Positions 9,652-17,175 of a DNA stretch of 64,000 bases are shown piece by piece. Source of the DNA: Bacillota bacterium. Lineage in GTDB: Bacteria; Bacillota; Clostridia; Lachnospirales; Lachnospiraceae. Every line of letters starts with the position of its first letter. Position 1 is the first letter of the stretch. Made by a program: the position numbers and the translations under genes. The notes under the pieces are model-generated. The model searched no databases and had not been told where the DNA came from. It saw nothing but the letters and a program-made list of their open reading frames with translations. The stretch lies in the NCBI GenBank assembly GCA_023399055.1, contig JAEWQV010000002.1, forward strand, positions 124,001-188,000, written 5' to 3'.

Positions 9652-9900
9652 ATGGAAGCAATTTTATCATCTACAATTTCCGCAATTGGGCTAATGCTTG
9701 GACTTGCCTTTTTAGGGATCGGAATTGGTCTAGGTATTATGGGTTCAAAAGTGGCAGAAGCAGTAGGACGTAATCCGGAAACAAAAAATGATATTGTTCG
9801 TTCAGTTATGGTAATTGCAATTGTCCTTACGGTATTGTTATTAATTTTATTTTCTTTTATCTTCCTGCTGTTATATTTTAATCCCTATGTAATCAATTAA
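9652..9900 (+). CDS. atpE: F-type ATPase c-subunit-like protein lacking the ion-binding carboxylate
   Basis: 82 residues forming the two-helix hairpin of an FoF1 c subunit. Helix 1 has the tight packing pattern LGIGIGLGIMG (GxGxGxG, residues 22-28). The loop reads GRNPE (residues 39-43), matching the R-(Q/N)-P loop that contacts gamma and epsilon. Helix 2 (about residues 48-76) has no Asp or Glu at all: the position equivalent to E. coli D61 falls on Thr60/Val61. Helix 1 also lacks the second carboxylate seen in some Na+ rings. It should still assemble into a ring, but proton or sodium transport through it is not expected. Its ATG follows GAGGAG. It is the first of six genes in canonical atp order. 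Confidence 0.9.
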   Translation: MEAILSSTISAIGLMLGLAFLGIGIGLGIMGSKVAEAVGRNPETKNDIVRSVMVIAIVLTVLLLILFSFIFLLLYFNPYVIN

Positions 9901-9918
9901 CGAAGTGGAGGCTTTCCT

Positions 9919-10692
9919 ATGAATTCAGGTTTTATTGCTGCGCTGCTGGTTATGATACTTCTTACAGCCTTTACTTTTTTCATATTGCGTATGGTTGCCG
10001 CAAGTACGGGGGATAAAATACGGGATAATGTCATTACCCAGGTGAAGACTTATGATGCTTTAATACAGAAAAAAGAAGCAGAACTGCAGGAAATAAGAAA
10101 GCAGATGGAACACGAAACGAATCAACTAAAAAAAAGCGGTAAATCAGGCTTAGACAATAATCAAATAACTCCGGAAGGTGTAATTATAACTGCAGATGCA
10201 CGTTATCGCAATATTGATTTTGCCAGGGATTACAAAAACATTAAAAATCAGTTTGCTTTTGATCAAGAGCAGATTATAAAGGATATTTATCTTGAGAATA
10301 AGGAAAAGCAGGATGAGCAAGAATGTAAACTTTTAGAGGAATTACTAAGTAAGCTTAGTCTGGATATTGTTTACAAGATATCCGCTTTCGATAGTGCAGA
10401 GCAGCTGGAAATAATGAATGATATTATCAATCAAGAGGAAAAGAGCTTGATGGAGGAGTTCCTTAGGCAGTATGGAAATTTTCACTGCATCACCTTCTAT
10501 CATTGGCTATACCTGCAAAGAAAGATAAAATGCAATACAATTCTAGTCAAATCCTCTAAAGCAGGGGAAGATTATAAGCATATCAGTGATTTAATTCAAG
10601 TTCAGCAGGATAATAACTTATGCGAGGGCTTTCAGATATTTACAGGGAGTAAAATGTATGACTACGGAATTCGTAGGTTTGAGTTGATATAG
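9919..10692 (+). CDS. Peripheral-stalk (b/delta-like) subunit of the F1-like ATPase
   Basis: 257 residues. One N-terminal transmembrane helix (about 5-25) is followed by a charged helical stretch (about 40-75, KKEAELQEIRKQMEHE), as in b subunits. A globular C-terminal part ends in EGFQIFTGSKMYDYGIRR, which resembles the end of F1 delta/OSCP proteins (GGF-I-GD-V-D-S-R). The gene lies where atpF and atpH would be, between c and alpha, and no separate delta gene exists here. I infer that it combines the b and delta roles in one chain, which would link the F1 head to the membrane. SD GGAGG, ATG at 9919. Sequence similarity is weak, so the assignment rests on architecture and position. Confidence 0.65.
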   Translation: MNSGFIAALLVMILLTAFTFFILRMVAASTGDKIRDNVITQVKTYDALIQKKEAELQEIRKQMEHETNQLKKSGKSGLDNNQITPEGVIITADARYRNIDFARDYKNIKNQFAFDQEQIIKDIYLENKEKQDEQECKLLEELLSKLSLDIVYKISAFDSAEQLEIMNDIINQEEKSLMEEFLRQYGNFHCITFYHWLYLQRKIKCNTILVKSSKAGEDYKHISDLIQVQQDNNLCEGFQIFTGSKMYDYGIRRFELI

Positions 10693-10713
10693 CAAAGGGG
10701 ATTGGAGATAACT

Positions 10714-12039
10714 ATGAGTAAGCATATCGATGAATTGGTAGATCAGAAGATAAGTGCCATTAAGCAAAGAAAAAATATCTATGAGGTAGGACGAGTTTCC
10801 AAAGTTCAAAATTATATTATTGAAGTGGAAGGCCTTGAAGATATTGGTTTCTTTGAATTAGTAAAGATTGATGAAAAGGCGGAGGGGTATGTCAGCGCTA
10901 TTAATCAGAGGAATGTAGTAATCTCCATTACCAAGAAGCAGGAGAATATAAATATTGGTGATGCGGTTACTGCCACGGGGAAAGAATTTTGTGGTTTATT
11001 TTCAAAGGATGCCTTGGGTCACATTACGGATATGTTCGGAGAAGATAAGCTTACTGGCAATAAATTTGATGAAACTGTTGAGTTACCCATTGAAACCAAG
11101 CCCATACCTATTATGGAACGCAGTAAGGTAAACCGCCCAATGCTTACAGGAATTACTGGTATCGATATGATTTATCCGGTGGGCTGCGGACAAAGACAGC
11201 TTATTATAGGAGATAAAAAGACTGGGAAGTCACAAATTATACTAGATGCTTTTGTGAATCAAAAAGGGAAAAATGTTTTGTGTATTTATATAGCAATTGG
11301 TAAGACGAAAAGAGAAGTGAAAGAAGTATATTCAGAGCTTTTACGCAGAGGAGCAATGGAATATACCATTATCTTAGCGGCCTTCAATGATGAATGTCCC
11401 CCTGTATTAGTAAATACTCCGTTGGTGGGACTAGCGATTGCAGAAAAATATATGCGCGAGGATAATAGGGATGTTTTAGTTGCAATCGATGATCTGAAAC
11501 GACACGCGGATGTATATCGTGAAATCAGTTTATTAACCGGTAAGATTCCAGGAAGAGATGCTTATCCTTCGGATATGTTCTATACTCATGCCAGAATGTT
11601 AGAAAAAGGCTGTCAACATAAGGATGGCGGGTCTATCACAATATTACCGATTGTTGAGACAAAGGGTGGAGATATCACGGATTATATCTCCAGTAATGTT
11701 ATCTCAATCACAGATGGGCAAATTGTGTTATCGTCTAAGAATTTTGAGAATGGACACAAACCAGCCATCGATTATGGACTTTCTGTTTCCCGTCTGGGCG
11801 GAGCAGTACAGACCAAGGAAATAAAAAGAATTGGTGCTGTGGTCAGAAGAGAATTATTGTCCTACCTGGAAACCAGTGAAGTATATGAGTTAGCTAATAT
11901 GGATGAAATGAGCTCTGAACTTAAATATAAAATGATGAACGGAAAAGAGATCAGAGAGAGATTGAAGCAATATAAGTTTACTCCAAAGTCCTTAGATGAA
12001 ATGAGTACCTTGTTTGATGGATTGGTTAAATTCAATTAG
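10714..12039 (+). CDS. atpA: F1 ATPase alpha-subunit-like protein
   Basis: 441 residues from the ATG at 10714 (GGAG 6 nt upstream; an in-frame TTG at 10702 is less likely). It has the N-terminal beta-barrel, a nucleotide-binding domain with P-loop GDKKTGKS (166-173; the family usually has GDRQTGKT), PGRDAYPSDMFY, and the arginine finger in SVSRLGG (Arg360), which completes the catalytic site of beta. It is about 60 residues shorter than housekeeping alpha (about 500), mainly at the ends. Neighbours are the stalk subunit and gamma, in standard atp order. It is a divergent paralogue rather than the housekeeping ATP synthase subunit, judging by the altered P-loop and operon context. Confidence 0.9.
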   Translation: MSKHIDELVDQKISAIKQRKNIYEVGRVSKVQNYIIEVEGLEDIGFFELVKIDEKAEGYVSAINQRNVVISITKKQENINIGDAVTATGKEFCGLFSKDALGHITDMFGEDKLTGNKFDETVELPIETKPIPIMERSKVNRPMLTGITGIDMIYPVGCGQRQLIIGDKKTGKSQIILDAFVNQKGKNVLCIYIAIGKTKREVKEVYSELLRRGAMEYTIILAAFNDECPPVLVNTPLVGLAIAEKYMREDNRDVLVAIDDLKRHADVYREISLLTGKIPGRDAYPSDMFYTHARMLEKGCQHKDGGSITILPIVETKGGDITDYISSNVISITDGQIVLSSKNFENGHKPAIDYGLSVSRLGGAVQTKEIKRIGAVVRRELLSYLETSEVYELANMDEMSSELKYKMMNGKEIRERLKQYKFTPKSLDEMSTLFDGLVKFN

Positions 12040-12057
12040 TGAAAGTAGAAAGGACTG

Positions 12058-12846
12058 GTGCTTCATATGAATATCAAGATCACTGTCAAGGTTATGAACT
12101 TTCATTCCCTGATTCGTGTTGATGTTGCCAGGAAAAAAGCAGAGAAGTATTTACAACTGGAAAAGGAAGCCTCTGATATTATCGATATGATTGTTAATAA
12201 CCGTAATTTTATTTTAGATAAAAAATTATGGGAGGTTGATTCTAAAAAGCCAGCATTAAATATTTACTTTGGAAGTGATTTCGGATTCTGCGGTAACATT
12301 AATTTTCAGGTGAATCAATTATTAGATAAGGACGAAACGGCAGATAAAATATTGATTGGCAAAAAGGTTCGTAACACTGGTAAGGGAGTAATCATAAAGC
12401 TTGCGCGGGAAGACTTTGTAGCAAAGTATGCGGAAATAGAAAAAATATTATTAAAGAGTTTACAAAGTAGAGAGCATTCAGAAATTAATCTGATTTATAA
12501 CCATTTTTATAATACAAGTAACATTGAAATTATTAAGAAAAAGATATTTCCGTTTCCGATGGATGCAGAGGGAAAGGGCAAATACAAAGAAGATTACTAT
12601 GTAGAAGGGGATGCCAACACCATATTAATTAATCTGGTAACCTCCTACTTAAACTATGAAGTTAAAATTGCAGAAGTGAACAGTTTTGCATCGGAAAATA
12701 TTATGAGACAGAATGCCACCTCAGAGTCCCTTAAGAAAATAGAGGAGCGTGAGGAAGAGGAATTACTGGAAAGCCGTAAGATAAAAACCCAAAAAGGACT
12801 AAGTAAAGTAATCGAAAGTTATACCAAGAGAAGAAGCAAACGTTGA
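12058..12846 (+). CDS. atpG: F1 ATPase gamma-subunit-like protein
   Basis: 262 residues. The long N-terminal helix is divergent, but GSDFGFCGNINFQVN matches the conserved TDRGLCGGLN region of gamma. The C-terminal helix keeps NSFASENIMRQNATSESLKK, equivalent to SLASE-RM-AM-AAT. These two helices form the rotating shaft inside alpha3beta3. The C-terminus is extended by a basic tail (KRRSKR). The start is either GTG 12058 (AGGA only 3 nt upstream) or ATG 12067 (12 nt). The gene lies between alpha and beta as in all F-type operons. A retained gamma shaft argues that rotation, not just ATP hydrolysis, is under selection. Confidence 0.85.
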   Translation: MLHMNIKITVKVMNFHSLIRVDVARKKAEKYLQLEKEASDIIDMIVNNRNFILDKKLWEVDSKKPALNIYFGSDFGFCGNINFQVNQLLDKDETADKILIGKKVRNTGKGVIIKLAREDFVAKYAEIEKILLKSLQSREHSEINLIYNHFYNTSNIEIIKKKIFPFPMDAEGKGKYKEDYYVEGDANTILINLVTSYLNYEVKIAEVNSFASENIMRQNATSESLKKIEEREEEELLESRKIKTQKGLSKVIESYTKRRSKR

Positions 12847-12877
12847 GTACGTCTTTGGCGTAGAAATGGAGGGTACC

Positions 12878-14254
12878 ATGGGTGTGGGAAAAATAATTTC
12901 AATCTCCAATATGAGAATTGAAATTTTACTGGATCATAGTGAAATAAAACTTCGTGATATCGTTAGTACGAAATTAAGGGATACAACCTATCGGTTTGAG
13001 ATTGCGTATATTAATGGAAGTGTAGCAATGGCAATTCCCTTTGAGAATGTGATTGGACTTCGCAGAGGTATGGTAGTGGAGCTGGAAGAAGGCGGTCTAT
13101 CCATGCAATACTCTGATGAGATACTGGGAAAAGTATTTGATTCTTACGGTAATCTGATTGATGGCAAGACAATTGATCAGGAGGTTAAGAAGAACGTTTA
13201 TGAACGTAATATGAAGTTAAATGAAATCGACATAGAAGGTGAAATCCTATGGACGGGTATTAAAGTTCTTGACTTCTTTGCACCAATGCAAAAGGGTTTT
13301 AAGATGGGGCTGCTGGGTGGAGCCGGTGTTGGTAAAACAGTTCTTATCAAGGAATTAATTAACAATGTATATAAGGGTCTAAGATCTAACTCCGTCTTTG
13401 TTGGAATTGGAGAACGTTCCAGAGAAGGTAAAGAACTATATGATGAGATGTTAGAAGATGACCTTCTAGATAAAATGGCAATCACCTTTGGTCAAATGGG
13501 TGAGAACTCCATGAATCGTTCCAGAGCAATCTATGGAGGCTTAACACAGGCAGAGTATCTCCGTGATGAAAAGCATCAGGATGTACTTATGTTTATTGAT
13601 AACATTTACCGTTTTGTACAGGCGAATGCAGAAATTACGGCAGAAATGGAACAGATGCCGATTGATAATGGGTATTCCGCTACTTTGTTATCAGATATAG
13701 CAGCGGTGGAAGAGCGTATTAACTCCACTGAGAATGGATCAATTACCTCTTTCCAGACGGTATTCATTCCTGCAGATGATATGAACGATGCAGCTGTCCA
13801 TGCAATTACAGCACATTTTGACGGACAGATTGTGCTGGATAGAAAGGTTGCGGAAAAAGGAATTTATCCTGCAGTCAATGTGTTTCGCACCACCAGTAAA
13901 TTAATCAGTGTAGATAAAATCGGAGAACGTCATTACAAATTGGTACAGGAAGTTGTTCGTTATATGTCCAGATATCAAAAGCTGGAGGAGATTGTTGCGG
14001 TACTGGGAATTGAGGAGTTATCCACAGAGGACTATAATATATTCTTCCGTTCCAGAAAGCTTCGTAATTATTTTACACAGCCCATGTTTATTGCGGAGCA
14101 ATTTACTAACATTCCAGGTAAATTTGTTAATATCAGTGATGTATTAGATGATGTAGAAGCAATCCTTGCTGGCAAATATGATACCACCGATGAAAACAGA
14201 TTTTCCTACATAGGTAATCTCCATGATTATAAAGTTTCAAAACCAGATGCATAA
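12878..14254 (+). CDS. atpD: F1 ATPase beta-subunit-like catalytic protein
   Basis: 458 residues from the ATG at 12878, which has GGAGG 5 nt upstream (the ATG at 12866 overlaps that site). Catalytic features are intact: P-loop GGAGVGKT (147-154), catalytic glutamate in GIGERSREG (Glu179), Walker B VLMFIDNIYRF, and a DELSEED-like lever IEELSTED near residue 380 that would push on gamma. The N-terminal barrel is short. So ATP hydrolysis is expected. Together with alpha, gamma and epsilon this gives a full F1 rotor-stator head. The gene is in canonical order, followed 25 nt later by epsilon. Confidence 0.93.
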   Translation: MGVGKIISISNMRIEILLDHSEIKLRDIVSTKLRDTTYRFEIAYINGSVAMAIPFENVIGLRRGMVVELEEGGLSMQYSDEILGKVFDSYGNLIDGKTIDQEVKKNVYERNMKLNEIDIEGEILWTGIKVLDFFAPMQKGFKMGLLGGAGVGKTVLIKELINNVYKGLRSNSVFVGIGERSREGKELYDEMLEDDLLDKMAITFGQMGENSMNRSRAIYGGLTQAEYLRDEKHQDVLMFIDNIYRFVQANAEITAEMEQMPIDNGYSATLLSDIAAVEERINSTENGSITSFQTVFIPADDMNDAAVHAITAHFDGQIVLDRKVAEKGIYPAVNVFRTTSKLISVDKIGERHYKLVQEVVRYMSRYQKLEEIVAVLGIEELSTEDYNIFFRSRKLRNYFTQPMFIAEQFTNIPGKFVNISDVLDDVEAILAGKYDTTDENRFSYIGNLHDYKVSKPDA

Positions 14255-14279
14255 TTTGGGTTAGGAAAGAGGATACAAG

Positions 14280-14564
14280 ATGGCGAAGGAAGCTAGGGAT
14301 ATAAAAAAGTTGATTGAGGTTATCATTATCAGTTTCCAAAATGGGTTTCAAATTTACCATAATGTAAAGATAATACGCTTGTACAGTAAAGACTATAATC
14401 TACTAATGATGGTGGATTATATGCCTGTAGTGGGTGAGCTGGAGGGTAGACTGGTAATTGTTTCAGAGGAAGAAGAAGTTACATTGGATAATGTCAGCGG
14501 GTTCTATGTTATGAAAAATAATGTATTTAAGCTTCTGATTAAGGAGGACTCACATGTGGAGTGA
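14280..14564 (+). CDS. atpC: F1 ATPase epsilon-subunit-like protein (beta-sandwich domain only)
   Basis: 94 residues in the atpC position straight after beta. The chain looks all-beta (LVIVSEEEEVTLDNVSGFYVMKNNVFKLL), like the N-terminal sandwich of epsilon that sits on the c-ring loop. The inhibitory C-terminal helical hairpin of normal epsilon (usual length about 130) is absent. Similarity is weak; position and fold pattern carry the call. Its last 11 nt overlap the next gene, whose SD (AAGGAGG) lies inside this one, so translation is probably coupled. Confidence 0.65.
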   Translation: MAKEARDIKKLIEVIIISFQNGFQIYHNVKIIRLYSKDYNLLMMVDYMPVVGELEGRLVIVSEEEEVTLDNVSGFYVMKNNVFKLLIKEDSHVE

Positions 14565-15771
14565 GATCATCAGTAACCTAGGCTCTTATATCAATTACAT
14601 ACTTTTTACAATGTTAGTCATCTTTCTGCTGGGTTTTGCCGGAATAGCAGGAGTGCACTATATAAAATGGCAATCAGTAACCTTAAGATTTTATGGAGTA
14701 TTCATCGGAATAAAGAGAGAAAAACTAATTGCACTGTCTTTGGTCTTGATTCGTCTGTTGTTCCTTTGGTCTGTAGTTATCTTTTCTACAAAACTAGAGG
14801 TTACTCAGGTCCTTTATGGTGCTTTGCTGACAATTATTCTGCATATTTTAATAGCTGACTTAAGAGTGTTGTTATTTGATGTTCTTTATACTGCTGCCAT
14901 CTTTGGAGAGTTATATTCCAGTAGTTTAATTCGAACTTATTTAACAGAAATTCAGGTAAAAGGAATTCTGGTAGCAATGCAGATCGTAATTGTTACTTTT
15001 ATTCTTGTGTCCACCTTATACTGCAGCATCTTATGCATTAGGGGTATCGTAGGTAATAGGGATAAAAAACTCAAACTAAATTACAAAGGCATTGGACAGC
15101 AGGCACTTCTGCTGTTTACTGGTGTTCTTATGACACTGGTACCATATTATTATTTGAATCGTGTGGATGTACAGACCATCACGCAAGATTTATATCAATA
15201 TTCACAAGACGGAAAGATAGTATATGCTGGTGAAAAGACTATTTCTAAATCAGGCCTAACCTGCATTCTAGAGAATAAGGATCAGATGTATGAACTAATG
15301 GATACACCCCTTTACTATGTAAATGAAAATAAAATCTTACTACCTACGGTTATATCCATCGTCCAGCCTACATTATCGCTGACCAACAGAATAGCAAATA
15401 TGAGTTACTTGTATGAAAAGAATGGTAAGTATTACGTAGAAGATGAAAAGACCACAGTAAAGGTTGCTGATTTCTTCCTATATGACGGAAGAGATACCTA
15501 TGTATTTTTTGAGCCAATAACAATTACCTGGGAAGATCAGACCATGAAGTTATCTCCCTTTTCTTATATAAGGGTGAAATATAATCAATCAATTGAAGCC
15601 TATAACCGCGAAAATGATAGTTACATAACACTGGATACCAACATCTGCAATGTTGTTACTACCTTGGGTTCGGGAACTATAATTAATCTTAGTACGGATA
15701 TTATGTCTGAAAAAAATGGACAGGAAATTATGCTGTTTTTACAGCCAAATCTCTTGGAAGACCTTAAATAA
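14554..15771 (+). CDS. Polytopic membrane protein with C-terminal ectodomain, candidate stator of the F1-like machine
   Basis: 405 residues, ATG with AAGGAGG, overlapping epsilon. Five predicted transmembrane helices lie at about 14-35, 58-78, 86-108, 139-163 and 183-200, followed by an extracellular domain of about 200 residues. The second helix has a buried arginine (VLIRLLF, Arg67). The ectodomain contains LYDGRDTYVFF and ends NGQEIMLFLQPNLL, both matched in the next protein. It shares no recognisable similarity with the FoF1 a subunit, but it is the only polytopic protein in the operon and so the best candidate to face the c-ring. Function is inferred from position only. Confidence 0.6.
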   Translation: MWSEIISNLGSYINYILFTMLVIFLLGFAGIAGVHYIKWQSVTLRFYGVFIGIKREKLIALSLVLIRLLFLWSVVIFSTKLEVTQVLYGALLTIILHILIADLRVLLFDVLYTAAIFGELYSSSLIRTYLTEIQVKGILVAMQIVIVTFILVSTLYCSILCIRGIVGNRDKKLKLNYKGIGQQALLLFTGVLMTLVPYYYLNRVDVQTITQDLYQYSQDGKIVYAGEKTISKSGLTCILENKDQMYELMDTPLYYVNENKILLPTVISIVQPTLSLTNRIANMSYLYEKNGKYYVEDEKTTVKVADFFLYDGRDTYVFFEPITITWEDQTMKLSPFSYIRVKYNQSIEAYNRENDSYITLDTNICNVVTTLGSGTIINLSTDIMSEKNGQEIMLFLQPNLLEDLK

Positions 15772-15796
15772 TGAATTGTACGGAAGGAAGATAGAA

Positions 15797-17161
15797 ATGA
15801 CAGTTCATAGGATACACAGCTTTTTAATAAAGAACACCCTGATTTTAGTCATGCTTGCCGCAATCTTCTTTATATCCGCTGCTATAGCTGTAGTTTCCTT
15901 TACAGAAGGGGAGGAGCAGGACAACGCTCATAATCCATTAGCAGGCTCTGGACTAGCTATGGTAAATAACCGGATTACTGACTTGATGACAGGGGTAAGC
16001 ACCGAAGAAGCAAGGAACAAAGCGTTTTTTGAGTTTACAGAGAACAGTAAGCTTGCTCAAGAGGGAAATAATTATTTTCTTCAAATAGAGAAAGGTCGCC
16101 AGCAAATAAATAAGGAGTACCCATTGCTCATCGATAATGGTGCTTTTTATTACTTATATCATAGTGAGTTTATCTTAATAACTGATTCGTTTGAAAAGAT
16201 AGCAGCAACTCCATATACCTATTTAAGTGAGGGAAAGGTATTTAACCAGCAAAAACATAGAGACGGTGATAAAAATATCATTCTTTTGGGCTTGCCCAAT
16301 GGCTATTACATGAATAGTCAGAAAATAGATATCTTAAATGGAGACAGCATAGAAAGTATAGAGATTAATTCAATTATCCAGTTTGGTGAAAACCAGATAT
16401 CTTACTGCAATTTACATGACAATAAGTTGAAACTTTATAAAATAGAGATGACTGATTTTATGACTAAGGTTGAACTTCAGGATACGGAATTATCCTATAG
16501 CGCCTTTTATAATCACCTTGTAACAGATAATGCCGTAGCTTCACAGCGTATAGATAAAGTTACCTTAAGCAGTGATATTTACCAGTATTTTATTGAAACT
16601 CGCTATGAATATCTGGGTGATAAGAACTTTTATTACACCGGCCAGGGATACTTTATGGAACATGCAGCCGAACGTTTTCTATTAGAAAGTGCACCAATGT
16701 ACTTTGCTGAAGGGAGCAAGTTGTTACTGCCTTCCGATTATGTATTAGTTCAGCCTAGCAAGTATCAGATGAATAAATTATCTGCTATGACAGAGGTGTT
16801 CTATCAAGATGAAATTGTCTACGCTACGACGGGAGACGAAAAGAGAACCTTTCGTGATATTGTCTTATTTGATGGACAGGATACGTATATTTTCTTCAAT
16901 TACACAGAGCTTAGCTGGGAGGAAGAATGTATAACTATTACACCGCTATCAAGTGTAACAGTGACAGCGGATGGAAAGTTGGAAGTCTATAATTACGCAG
17001 CAGCTGAATATATGACTTACCAGCTGGGCGGCTATCAAGAAGTACAAGCAACTATCACTGGCAACACTAAATTTAATCTTAGTCAGGATATTTTATATCG
17101 TCCCGATGGACAGGAACAAATATTATTTTCAGAACCGTCATTACTAAGGAATGCTGAATAG
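15797..17161 (+). CDS. Bitopic membrane protein with ectodomain shared across the operon
   Basis: 454 residues from the ATG at 15797 (AAGGAAG upstream, 25 nt after the previous stop; an earlier in-frame start would overlap that gene). One transmembrane helix (about 15-36) precedes an extracellular region with two parts. The first (about 60-230; YPLLIDNG, ILLGLPNGYYMN) resembles the N-terminal ectodomain of the next, giant protein (YPLFVNGG, ILLSLENGLYIN). The second (about 280-454; LFDGQDTYIFF, GQEQILFSEPSLL) resembles the ectodomain of the preceding polytopic protein. It therefore links the two families. I do not recognise it as any known family. Confidence 0.7.
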   Translation: MTVHRIHSFLIKNTLILVMLAAIFFISAAIAVVSFTEGEEQDNAHNPLAGSGLAMVNNRITDLMTGVSTEEARNKAFFEFTENSKLAQEGNNYFLQIEKGRQQINKEYPLLIDNGAFYYLYHSEFILITDSFEKIAATPYTYLSEGKVFNQQKHRDGDKNIILLGLPNGYYMNSQKIDILNGDSIESIEINSIIQFGENQISYCNLHDNKLKLYKIEMTDFMTKVELQDTELSYSAFYNHLVTDNAVASQRIDKVTLSSDIYQYFIETRYEYLGDKNFYYTGQGYFMEHAAERFLLESAPMYFAEGSKLLLPSDYVLVQPSKYQMNKLSAMTEVFYQDEIVYATTGDEKRTFRDIVLFDGQDTYIFFNYTELSWEEECITITPLSSVTVTADGKLEVYNYAAAEYMTYQLGGYQEVQATITGNTKFNLSQDILYRPDGQEQILFSEPSLLRNAE

Positions 17162-17175
17162 AAAGGTAAACGTAT

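Noticed and set aside
12866..12877. Beta-subunit start at ATG 12866
   Set aside because: The GGAGG ribosome site lies within these codons, so the ATG at 12878 is the better start.
9652..14564. Housekeeping FoF1 ATP synthase operon
   Set aside because: The c subunit lacks the essential carboxylate, no a subunit is present, epsilon is short, and the genes sit between giant surface proteins.
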